DNA of 48,708 nt from NCBI GenBank assembly GCA_934322085.1, contig CAKRGF010000019.1, positions 1 through 48,708 of the forward strand, in the 5' to 3' direction. Positions 16,631-24,499 of this stretch are shown one piece after another. The translations under genes were made by a program, and so were the position numbers. This DNA is from an uncultured Eubacterium sp. GTDB lineage: Bacteria > Bacillota > Clostridia > Lachnospirales > Lachnospiraceae. The notes under the pieces were generated by a model, which was given only the letters and a program-made list of their open reading frames with translations, had not been told where the DNA came from and searched no databases. Within the stretch, counting starts at the first letter, position 1, and every line of letters begins with the position of its first letter.

Positions 16631-17662
16631 CTATTTCCAAAAAAATGGTGGGTACTCATCCAAATCGCCACGAATTGTGCGTGCGAGCAAAAGTGCTTGC
16701 ACATATGGAACCAGCCCCCATTCTATTTTTTCTTTAAGAAATGGATGTGTTATTTTCTCCTTTTTTCTGGACTGCCAAGATGAAAAAAATATTTTTCGTC
16801 CTTCATCATTCAGTAAAACAGCATTATCCTTTTGTCTTACAAAATATTCTTTCCGAATAATTTTTTTATTAACAAGCGTCAAAACAAAGCGGTCAGCCAC
16901 ACAAGCACGCAGTTCTTCCATGATATCCAACGCCAGTGATTTTCTCCCCGGTCTATCTCTATGCATAAATCCAACATAGGGATCAAGTCCCACACTTTTT
17001 AATGCATTAGCACAATCATTTGTTAAAACCGTATAACAAAACGATAAAAGTGCATTAATATTGTCAAGTGGGGGACGCCGGCTTCTGACCTTAAATTCGA
17101 AATCGTTCTTTTGATTTAATATCAGTTCATCAAATACAGAAAAATATCGTTCGGCTAGTTGTCCTTCAACTCCACGTAATGACTCCATATTGTCAGTCTC
17201 GCGGATTTTTTTCAGACCACTATTCAGTTCGAGCGATACATTCTTTAAGCACTCCGTATCTACTCTCAATTTGTGATCTCTTAAAGTTCTTTCCACACAC
17301 CATCGAGCATTAAAAACCTTACCTATAATCATGTTCTTTGCATATCTGTGACTACTTTCAAGACAATCTGAAATTCTATATTGCTCTTTACGCAATAACA
17401 CATTTCCCTGTTCCCATCCGTCTATTCTTGCTTGAAATCGACCATTCGGTAAATAAAAGCTCATCCCTACACCTCTAGCCGCACATGCTCCCATTAAAGC
17501 CGGAGATGATCCTTTATAAGAAAAACATACAACGTTTTCTAATGTATGTAAAGGAATCCTTCCTAACACATTTTTATTAGCACTAACCACAATATTTTCA
17601 CCATCTAACGAAAGATACGCCTCTTCATTCATTACATATAACGTATTTAACAACTTTTTCAT
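16631..17662 (-). CDS. cas1: CRISPR integrase Cas1 (type I-C)
   Basis: The protein has 343 residues, full length for I-C Cas1, the metal-dependent integrase that inserts spacers at the leader end. The metal ligands are recognisable as E166 (LRGVEGQLAE), H234 (GFMHRDRPGR) and D246 (SLALDIMEELR). The N-terminal beta domain starts MKKLLNTLYVMNEEAYLSLD. It lies 3 bases after cas4, which suggests coupled translation and fits the known Cas4-Cas1 partnership. Confidence 0.97.
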   Translation of the reverse strand: MKKLLNTLYVMNEEAYLSLDGENIVVSANKNVLGRIPLHTLENVVCFSYKGSSPALMGACAARGVGMSFYLPNGRFQARIDGWEQGNVLLRKEQYRISDCLESSHRYAKNMIIGKVFNARWCVERTLRDHKLRVDTECLKNVSLELNSGLKKIRETDNMESLRGVEGQLAERYFSVFDELILNQKNDFEFKVRSRRPPLDNINALLSFCYTVLTNDCANALKSVGLDPYVGFMHRDRPGRKSLALDIMEELRACVADRFVLTLVNKKIIRKEYFVRQKDNAVLLNDEGRKIFFSSWQSRKKEKITHPFLKEKIEWGLVPYVQALLLARTIRGDLDEYPPFFWK

Positions 17663-17665
17663 CTA

Positions 17666-18340
17666 CTAATCCTCTTCATTAACCTGAGCATTTATATTAT
17701 CTTTTATATATTGCGCTACCTTTATTTGTTTTTGAAGTTTAGGTACACATTCATTAATCAGAGAACATAATTGACATCTTTTACTTTTCTTAACTTTTGG
17801 CGTATGTCCCCTATTAAACATTTCATGCATCTCTCTACTATATTTCTTAGTTATCTCTCGTAATTGTTCTGAAAAAAAGACCTCTGTTCGTCTTTTTTTC
17901 TTCCCATAAAACAAGTATCCCTTCAAAATATCCGTTGCAAACATTTCCTCCAAACAGATTGCTTGCGCACAAAGTTGTACCTTATCTTCCACACCCTCTT
18001 TAGGTTCTCCATTTTTATACTCAACAGGCATAACATCCCATTTCTCGTCATATCCAAATAACGCAATACCTTTTTCATTTTTATGAAATTCAACAACATC
18101 ACATTGTCCACTTAACCCCAGAACAACAGAGGAAATCCTCAAGCCTCTGGCAATAATAAGATTTCCCCGCTTTTCAAACGCCTCATCATCATGGGCTTTT
18201 TTATGCATCAGCTCCCCCGATGTCGTCTGATAATTTTCACTCCACTGCTGTTCAATATGAATCAATGCCCACTGTCTTCGACAGTAGGCAAAGTGTTGGA
18301 TTCCTGACAATGACAAATAATCATCTTCTTTTATACTCAT
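17666..18340 (-). CDS. cas4: Cas4 nuclease (RecB-like, Fe-S)
   Basis: The protein has 224 residues. Cas4 trims prespacers at the PAM end and sets spacer orientation. The RecB nuclease residues are visible: H50, D81 (GQCDVVEF), and E107 with K109 (PVEYKNG). The four iron-sulfur cysteines are C20 (FAYCRRQW) and C189, C192 and C198 (RCQLCSLINEC). Nothing essential is missing. It lies between cas7 and cas1 with 3-base gaps on both sides. Confidence 0.96.
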   Translation of the reverse strand: MSIKEDDYLSLSGIQHFAYCRRQWALIHIEQQWSENYQTTSGELMHKKAHDDEAFEKRGNLIIARGLRISSVVLGLSGQCDVVEFHKNEKGIALFGYDEKWDVMPVEYKNGEPKEGVEDKVQLCAQAICLEEMFATDILKGYLFYGKKKRRTEVFFSEQLREITKKYSREMHEMFNRGHTPKVKKSKRCQLCSLINECVPKLQKQIKVAQYIKDNINAQVNEED

Positions 18341-18343
18341 AAA

Positions 18344-19192
18344 TTATTCACCTTCAATAATTTCTGGCTTTAAGCCATCCAGATTATTTAAAGATACTTC
18401 ATAATCATCAAATGTCTTCGGATTTTCATTCTTAGCCACAACCTGTAAACTTCTATGTACTTTAGCTGAAGAATACTGCCCCATCGGACAATTATGTCTC
18501 CACCAATATACTTTCTTGACCTCCATACTTCCGTCCGGTCTTGCAGAGGAAGTATCATTTTGAAAAAGTGTTCGTAGTGCTTCTTTAATCTTCTCTGCAT
18601 CTTCTTCCGAAAATCCTGTTTTATCAGCCAATTGCCGATTAATACTGCCTTTAATTATATATAAAGCAGATGAAACTTTATGTTTCATGCCCATCGTATC
18701 AGATGATTTCTTTTTCCCCGTTCTACTATTAACACTTTTTGTAATTTGAATACTTGCAATATCAATAGGTTCCACACTAAATGCTGATTGAATAGAAACC
18801 GGACCTCTTACACCAATGGACATTCCTTTTTCCCCTTTGAAGGCAAAGACCTGACCAAATGCACGTACATCAATCCAAGTTTTACATGCTTCTCTTTCGT
18901 ATGCATCCGTGTCGTTTTTTTCTAAAGCTTTCTCCATGATTTTATTTCCTTTTGCCCTATCTGCAAGACTTTTGTAACCATCATCTACACGTTCATTACT
19001 CTGAACAAATATATTCTCCCCCATATCTTGTAATCGGTTTCTTATTTTTCTTTTGATGCATACATCTGATATTTCTCCATATCCATCATAGGTTTCTCTA
19101 GGGCGATTTCCATTCAATGGATCACCATTGGGATTTGCATTTGTTACCATTACCAATACTGCAAAGTCGATTTTATTCGTAAAATTATTCAT
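18344..19192 (-). CDS. cas7: Cascade backbone subunit Cas7 (Csd2)
   Basis: The protein has 282 residues. The start DFAVLVMVTNANPNGDPLNG and the RPRETYDGYGEISDVCIKRK block are diagnostic of the I-C Csd2 family, which polymerises along the crRNA spacer. The internal FAFKGEKGMSIGVRGPVSIQ and WWRHNCPMGQYSSAKVHRSL blocks are typical. It follows cas8c by 21 bases. Confidence 0.96.
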   Translation of the reverse strand: MNNFTNKIDFAVLVMVTNANPNGDPLNGNRPRETYDGYGEISDVCIKRKIRNRLQDMGENIFVQSNERVDDGYKSLADRAKGNKIMEKALEKNDTDAYEREACKTWIDVRAFGQVFAFKGEKGMSIGVRGPVSIQSAFSVEPIDIASIQITKSVNSRTGKKKSSDTMGMKHKVSSALYIIKGSINRQLADKTGFSEEDAEKIKEALRTLFQNDTSSARPDGSMEVKKVYWWRHNCPMGQYSSAKVHRSLQVVAKNENPKTFDDYEVSLNNLDGLKPEIIEGE

Positions 19193-19213
19193 TAGTCATC
19201 TCTCCTTTTCTTT

Positions 19214-19600
19214 CTAATTATTTTTAAAATAATCTTCCATCTGTTTCCTCTCTAAATAATAGCCAGGAAGATACAAGTCAGACAATGCTCGGTTATCATA
19301 ACCATTATCAGCCAACAAGACCATCAATTCCTCCATACGGCTTTCAAAATATCCCGTTTCATAACCAGTTAGCTTTTTCATATAAGGCACAAGATTTTCA
19401 CATAATGTTTTTAATGTAGCCGCAGGTCTCATACTATAGGCATTCCAATATCTTTTTGCATTGGTCTGGCGTTGTTCTTTAATCTTTCCTTTCTCATCAC
19501 GTTCAAACATAGCACGTTGTTCCATATAATCACAAACAGCCAATAAGCGTCCAAACAACACACTTCTATTATCTACGTTATCCTCTAAGAATGTACCCAT
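19214..19600 (-). CDS. cas11: Predicted Cas11c small subunit from an internal start in cas8c
   Basis: Within the cas8c frame, AAAGGAG is followed after 8 bases by the ATG at 19600, an in-frame ribosome site as strong as any in the operon. The product would have 128 residues, start MGTFLEDNVDNRSVLFGRLL, be all helical and end with the cas8c C-terminus (MEDYFKNN). Independent translation of the Cas11 small subunit from the 3' part of cas8 is established for type I-B, I-C and I-D systems, and the position and size fit. Direct evidence here is the ribosome site and location only. Confidence 0.75.
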   Translation of the reverse strand: MGTFLEDNVDNRSVLFGRLLAVCDYMEQRAMFERDEKGKIKEQRQTNAKRYWNAYSMRPAATLKTLCENLVPYMKKLTGYETGYFESRMEELMVLLADNGYDNRALSDLYLPGYYLERKQMEDYFKNN

Positions 19601-21160
19601 TTTACCATCTCCTTTCTTTTTTTCATATTGATACCGTATCATGGCACAGGTTACACGTAATAAATTATTTTCCCATACAAAAAATCCTTTATTATAATAA
19701 GCAAGTGGCTGCGATGTTCGTATTACAGCTGCTCGTACTAAATCTTTGGGAATATCAATGTTTTTAGTAATACATGGCAGCAACCTTTGCACCGTATTTC
19801 TAAGCAATTTAGAATCCGCTTCCAGCGTACCACCCCTCTTTAAAACACCGTATGCAGCCAGTGCCATTTCGCGGGGCGCCGGAGTACTTTCTTTCCATAT
19901 TCCAAATTTATTCTTTTTATCCAGAGTAATATAGCGCTCCCACATACAGTGATTGTACCAATACTGTATTGCGGATATGTATTGTCTGCCTCCCATTTCA
20001 TCATAATAAGAAATTGATATACGTCCTGTCGTGGCTGCATCCAAAGCTATCAATGACACTCTATCATTCTGAGCAATTTTTTCAGTGTAACCCTGAATCG
20101 CCTTGTTAAACTTTTCGGCAAAAACTTTTCCAGTATCAAACTCCTTATTTTCGTCTGGTTCATCCAGAAAATCAAGCCATTCAAAACCAGTTGCTTCTTC
20201 TGTTAAAATTTTTTCATATGCGTGAATTGAATCCTTTCCAATATCCGGGAGTATCATATCTCGATTTGTCATCCAACTAACAAATGCAGCTTTATCTTGT
20301 CGATATCCTTGCTTCTGTAATAACCACTTCAGCGCATTATGGGCTTTCTGGGACGTAAAATACCCGACTGTAACAGCCTGCTGCTTATTTGCAAACCTTC
20401 CACGATACGTAAATCCCGATTCATCATTACCTGAAATTAATTTTGCTTTATCTGCCGTATTTCTAATTTTCGATGGATGCTTATTTGTACACACCTCATA
20501 TCTTCCCGTAACATAACATACATCCTTATCATTAAGTGTACTGGAATAATACTCCACATAATTATTGTACACTTCTGGATTTTTCCATACTCGATTTTCT
20601 GTTTCATCATCTCTATTTTGCAAATAAACAATAAATCGAACAAATGCCGCTGTCTGTCCATATCCTTGTATTTTATTCACTTTATCAGACAACACACCAG
20701 CTGCATCTAATTCCAAAATACCAGCTTCTACCAAATCACAAATTACGGTTCCTTTACTCAAGTATCGATAAATAGCCTCTACCATGGGATGCGCACTACC
20801 ACGTTTGACCCAGCCACTTAACTGTTCTATATATTTTTCAAAACACTCCTCCTTATTTTCTTTGGTGTAAAAGGAGTAATCTTTTGCAATATAACACAGT
20901 TTATCACATAATGGATGAGGCGTAGGTCTACTACTACTTCTAGAAGCAGAATCTTCTGTAACAGGAATTATTGTAACCTCATTTCCCTTTTCAACCTTAG
21001 CACATGCGAGTAACTGCCCCATCGCATTGATTGTTATTTCAATCTGCGCATTTGCCGTCGAATGTGCAATTGGCAGCAATACCGGTTGATCATCCCTGCA
21101 TACTCCCACCAAATTCTCGTAGGTGTCATAAGTATCTGCCAACACTTTCATCCATGCCAA
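19214..21160 (-). CDS. cas8c: Cascade large subunit Cas8c (Csd1)
   Basis: The protein has about 648 residues. Cas8c recognises the PAM and recruits Cas3. The longest frame begins at 21184 but overlaps cas5c and contains the ribosome site. The better start is the TTG at 21160, with GGAGG 8 bases upstream and the cas5c stop (21162-21164) just before it, giving the family-like beginning (M)AWMKVLADTYDTYENLVG. The ATG at 21151 is an alternative. Features include NRDMILPDIGKDSIHAYEKI and MREMALAAYG-like helices (PREMALAAYGVLKRGG). The last 128 residues appear to be translated separately as Cas11. Confidence 0.93.
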   Translation of the reverse strand: MAWMKVLADTYDTYENLVGVCRDDQPVLLPIAHSTANAQIEITINAMGQLLACAKVEKGNEVTIIPVTEDSASRSSSRPTPHPLCDKLCYIAKDYSFYTKENKEECFEKYIEQLSGWVKRGSAHPMVEAIYRYLSKGTVICDLVEAGILELDAAGVLSDKVNKIQGYGQTAAFVRFIVYLQNRDDETENRVWKNPEVYNNYVEYYSSTLNDKDVCYVTGRYEVCTNKHPSKIRNTADKAKLISGNDESGFTYRGRFANKQQAVTVGYFTSQKAHNALKWLLQKQGYRQDKAAFVSWMTNRDMILPDIGKDSIHAYEKILTEEATGFEWLDFLDEPDENKEFDTGKVFAEKFNKAIQGYTEKIAQNDRVSLIALDAATTGRISISYYDEMGGRQYISAIQYWYNHCMWERYITLDKKNKFGIWKESTPAPREMALAAYGVLKRGGTLEADSKLLRNTVQRLLPCITKNIDIPKDLVRAAVIRTSQPLAYYNKGFFVWENNLLRVTCAMIRYQYEKKKGDGKMGTFLEDNVDNRSVLFGRLLAVCDYMEQRAMFERDEKGKIKEQRQTNAKRYWNAYSMRPAATLKTLCENLVPYMKKLTGYETGYFESRMEELMVLLADNGYDNRALSDLYLPGYYLERKQMEDYFKNN

Positions 21161-21161
21161 T

Positions 21162-21878
21162 TCATTCACCTCCTTTAAATTCATCTAATCCAGAAAAATT
21201 GCCCTCTCCAAATTTTTTCATTTCAAACGCACCAATGTTACGTCGAATTTCGCACTCTTCTGGTCTTGGAAAATTTATAATTCCTTTCCTCATTTGTGCA
21301 TTCCATAATCGAATCGCCAATTGATTTCTTTCATCTTTTTCAACAGCTTCATCTGGATAAGTAATTCCATGAACCATAATTCCAAAGGATAAATCCACCT
21401 CATCATATGCTCCCATTCCCTCGTCAAACACACATGGTTCTACATACGCCTGGCACTCTCTGGTTCCCAAAAAAACATCTCTACGACCACCACGATCAAT
21501 CATTCTCTTGGCTATCTGAAAATGTTTATCCTCATTTCTATCGCCCTCTAACTCCGGGCGATTTTCATTCCATTCAAAGTGTGCTTTAACCCGATACTCT
21601 ACATCTTTTAAGTAGGTATAATTTGCCAAATCATTATCCCCACTAAATTTAATAGGGCGTACTCCTTTAGCTTCTGTTTGAATGGTATTCATAACTCTTA
21701 CAGAGTCAATTACCCAATAAAATGTAGGTTTCCAATATATAGATTCCGTAATTCCTTTTAATGCTTGGTACGTTGGAATCTGATAACTAAATTTCTCACC
21801 TCCTGTTTTCGTCAATGGATCTGTAAACAATGCATACCGACCATAAACTTTGTACTCAATCTCGTTTTTCCACTTCAC
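21162..21878 (-). CDS. cas5c: crRNA-processing endoribonuclease Cas5c (Cas5d)
   Basis: The protein has 238 residues. In I-C systems, which lack Cas6, this protein cuts the precursor crRNA and caps the 5' handle. The catalytic set described for the Bacillus enzyme (Y46, K116, H117) is matched here with an offset of two as Y48 (ESIYWKPTF), K118 and H119 (NEDKHFQ). The N-terminal RAMP fold begins NEIEYKVYGRYALFTDPLTK. The TGA stop falls inside the ribosome site region of cas8c. It follows cas3 by about 18 bases. Confidence 0.95.
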   Translation of the reverse strand: MKWKNEIEYKVYGRYALFTDPLTKTGGEKFSYQIPTYQALKGITESIYWKPTFYWVIDSVRVMNTIQTEAKGVRPIKFSGDNDLANYTYLKDVEYRVKAHFEWNENRPELEGDRNEDKHFQIAKRMIDRGGRRDVFLGTRECQAYVEPCVFDEGMGAYDEVDLSFGIMVHGITYPDEAVEKDERNQLAIRLWNAQMRKGIINFPRPEECEIRRNIGAFEMKKFGEGNFSGLDEFKGGE

Positions 21879-21896
21879 GCATCTTGCCTCCTTTCT

Positions 21897-24287
21897 TCAG
21901 AAAAAAAGATCTTCAATTTCCCCTGTCATTCCCATTTCCTTATTGTAAGAACCATGTGTAGCAAAATAAATATTTGAAAATGGCTCTTTACATGGAGAAA
22001 TTATTCCTTTTTGACAATATTGCTCTAATTTATATTGAGGTATATTTACAGTATACCTTTGAGCCTTACGAATAAGTAATTTCATTTCCCGATAATTGCA
22101 TACCTCTTGAATCTGATTTACAATCTTTCGTCCCTCTCCATAAGGTACAATCACTCCTACTGAACTCTGATCAATCACTTGATAGTACCTTCCTGCTGTT
22201 TTATATGCTTGTTTTATGTATGCAAACTTCGTTTTCTGCCTTTCTTTAAATCCCATCGATAAAATTTTAAAAATATTTGTATCATATTCTTCTATGGGAA
22301 ATGCCATTTTGTATTCCTCCATAAAAAAATATTGTTTATAAAATGTTTTCATATACTGTGGTGATAAAATGCTTGATGATGAATCACACTCTGTTAATAC
22401 ATATTGTGTCGCATTTATGGCATCTAATAATTCCTCCATTCTGCCTTTATTTTCATCCTCCACATTTACAATAAATACATCTCCCCTCTCTCGTTCACCG
22501 TTTCGATTACAACGTCCAGCAGTCTGTGCAACACTATCCAGTCCAGCCATAGATCGATAAACACATTCAAACGAAATATCTACCCCAGCTTCAATCAAGT
22601 TAGTGCTTACAACAATCCATTTACCACCATGTTCTCTATCTTCTAATCCTAACTTAATCATTTTAATTTTTTCACTTCTATGTTCTGCACAAAGATTTGT
22701 TGTTAAATACTCCACGTGAACACTTTCTTCAACTATTTCGTTCAATTTGTTATAAACACTACTAACTGCATCCTTTGTATTTAATACCACTAATATTGAC
22801 TGATATGTGTTTACCTGTCTACCGATTTCCTCTGCCAACTCACATAATTTATAGTTTTTCTTTCGCTTTTGTGGTATCACTTTTACACGCTCGAATTGCT
22901 TAAAACGCATACCAAGATTACTTATCATATCAGTTGGCTGTGAATACAAAATTGGGCAAGCAAATTTATTATAATCAAGTTCTGGCTGCGTAGCCGTACA
23001 TAACACAATATTAGCGTTGCAAACCCGCTGAAGAAAATTCATCATATAATTAAATGTATACACACATTTGACAGGCATTGCTTGTACCTCATCAATGATT
23101 ATTACTGAATTTGCCAGTCTGTGCATACGCCTGATTGCCTGTTTTTTATCAGAAAACAATGTATTCATAAATTGTACAAACGTGGTACATACAAACGGCT
23201 CTTCCCACGAAAAATCCGTCCATACATTTTCGTCATCCATTTCATTCTCTCTTATTACACTAGAGTGATGTTCCAAAACCCACTCATCATTTCCAACTGC
23301 TTTTTTAATAACGTCAACATTCTGTTCAATAACTGATATAAATGGTGCTATGTAAAATATTCTTTCAGTACCGGGATGTTCCTTCGCAAACGCTAAGGCA
23401 TATGACAATCCACTCAATGTCTTTCCGCCCCCTGTTGGAATTGATAATCGATATATCCCTACCTCATTTTTTGCAAACGCAATACACTCATTCTGTATTT
23501 CATTGCGTATTTTGAAAATTTTATTTTCTTTATCCGTTCTCTTTTTCTTAGAAAAAGATACCTTAATGGTCTCCATATATTTTTGAAAGTTATTGCTTGC
23601 CTTCGCAAATATCTCTTTTGACTCAAATATAACAGACTCTATTTCACGCATAAATTTTGCTGTATCTTCCCAATCAGAATCTATCAAAATTGAAAGTACC
23701 AATCGTTGAAAGCAAGCAAGATAAAAATTCAGTTCCCTTTTTATTTCTGTTTTCCCACTTTGTTCTTTTTTGATAAGTGATATTATCTTTTGGAATACAT
23801 CATATATTTCTTTTTTTGCCTTGTCATAAATCTTATCAATATCATATTTTGAAAGTATTTCTTCCTCGGAATTATGACAAACTTCCTCAAAATCCTGTAC
23901 TTGTTCTATTCTATGAGTAAAATTTATACTTCCCTTTTTATTTACACAATCAAACACTCCATGATGCGCAGCAACAGCATACGAAATAATCTCCGATAAC
24001 AATACATCTAATTTGTCTCCTGTATGATATTTTTCAAATACATACTTTGCACCAGAAGATGAATGTTCAATTTTACCTTTTAAACTTCTTTGCACGTCTA
24101 TATCTGCTTTTATATAATCATCAAAAATCTTTTTTTCTTTTCCTATATCATGGAATATAGCACATAGCTGTGCTATATTTGCTATCTGTAATTTTCTACC
24201 TTTATTTTCACACAATTCGTATACCCCTTGCGTATGTTCCGCAACCGTTTGTTCACGCAATTGATCTTCTGATATATGTGCTAACAT
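21897..24287 (-). CDS. cas3: Cas3 nuclease-helicase
   Basis: The protein has 796 residues. Cas3 is recruited by target-bound Cascade and unwinds and degrades the invading DNA. An N-terminal HD nuclease is visible (EHTQG, H46-D47 in IFHDIGK, EHSSSGA and AAHHG). The SF2 helicase follows with Walker A IPTGGGKT, DEVQ box IIIDEVQAMP, STNLIEAGVDIS and QTAGRCNRNGE. I place the start at the ATG at 24287, with AAGG 8 bases upstream; a GTG three codons earlier is less well placed. It is the first gene of the cas operon and is preceded by a leader that looks like an attenuator. Confidence 0.96.
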   Translation of the reverse strand: MLAHISEDQLREQTVAEHTQGVYELCENKGRKLQIANIAQLCAIFHDIGKEKKIFDDYIKADIDVQRSLKGKIEHSSSGAKYVFEKYHTGDKLDVLLSEIISYAVAAHHGVFDCVNKKGSINFTHRIEQVQDFEEVCHNSEEEILSKYDIDKIYDKAKKEIYDVFQKIISLIKKEQSGKTEIKRELNFYLACFQRLVLSILIDSDWEDTAKFMREIESVIFESKEIFAKASNNFQKYMETIKVSFSKKKRTDKENKIFKIRNEIQNECIAFAKNEVGIYRLSIPTGGGKTLSGLSYALAFAKEHPGTERIFYIAPFISVIEQNVDVIKKAVGNDEWVLEHHSSVIRENEMDDENVWTDFSWEEPFVCTTFVQFMNTLFSDKKQAIRRMHRLANSVIIIDEVQAMPVKCVYTFNYMMNFLQRVCNANIVLCTATQPELDYNKFACPILYSQPTDMISNLGMRFKQFERVKVIPQKRKKNYKLCELAEEIGRQVNTYQSILVVLNTKDAVSSVYNKLNEIVEESVHVEYLTTNLCAEHRSEKIKMIKLGLEDREHGGKWIVVSTNLIEAGVDISFECVYRSMAGLDSVAQTAGRCNRNGERERGDVFIVNVEDENKGRMEELLDAINATQYVLTECDSSSSILSPQYMKTFYKQYFFMEEYKMAFPIEEYDTNIFKILSMGFKERQKTKFAYIKQAYKTAGRYYQVIDQSSVGVIVPYGEGRKIVNQIQEVCNYREMKLLIRKAQRYTVNIPQYKLEQYCQKGIISPCKEPFSNIYFATHGSYNKEMGMTGEIEDLFF

Positions 24288-24314
24288 AAAAATCACCTTC
24301 TCACATCTTTGTTA

Positions 24315-24368
24315 TTAATTAATACAACAAAAATCCCCAAACCACATTCCTGCGTTCTGGGGATACAT
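24315..24368 (-). CDS. Possible 17-residue leader peptide upstream of cas3
   Basis: In the cas leader RNA, AGGA lies just upstream of an ATG at 24366-24368 that opens 17 codons (MYPQNAGMWFGDFCCIN) and closes with two tandem TAA codons. The frame covers the terminator hairpin, so a translating ribosome would disrupt it. The ribosome site is modest and the frame may be chance. Confidence 0.25.
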   Translation of the reverse strand: MYPQNAGMWFGDFCCIN

Positions 24369-24390
24369 CTATTCCTATTTATTTATCCCC
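24329..24390 (-). promoter_or_regulatory. Predicted terminator/antiterminator (attenuator) in the cas operon leader
   Basis: Reading the minus strand, three segments follow the promoter: GGGGATA (24384-24390), TATCCCC (24359-24365) and GGGGAT followed by a T run (24329-24338). Segment 2 can pair perfectly with segment 1 or with segment 3, but not with both. The 2:3 pairing, extended by A-U and G-U pairs, makes a stem directly followed by TTTTTG, the form of an intrinsic terminator. The 1:2 pairing would be the antiterminator. The trigger is not evident. Confidence 0.6.
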
Positions 24391-24409
24391 ATCAACGCTT
24401 TATACGCCA

Positions 24410-24438
24410 ATACTATCACATTTAAAAACTGTTGTCAA
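24410..24438 (-). promoter_or_regulatory. cas operon promoter
   Basis: On the minus strand, a consensus -35 TTGACA (24433-24438) and -10 TAGTAT (24410-24415) are 17 bases apart. Transcription should start near 24403, giving a leader of about 116 bases before cas3. There is no other strong promoter between here and cas2, and the cas genes are nearly contiguous, so they form one operon. Confidence 0.75.
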
Positions 24439-24499
24439 AAAATCTGTAACTTTTTGTAATATTTTTATATCCACTACCACTATGCATTTTATTTTTTAT

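Noticed and set aside
21151..21184. cas8c start at the first ATG (21184)
   Set aside because: That start would place the ribosome site inside the gene and overlap cas5c by 23 bases; the TTG at 21160 has correct spacing.
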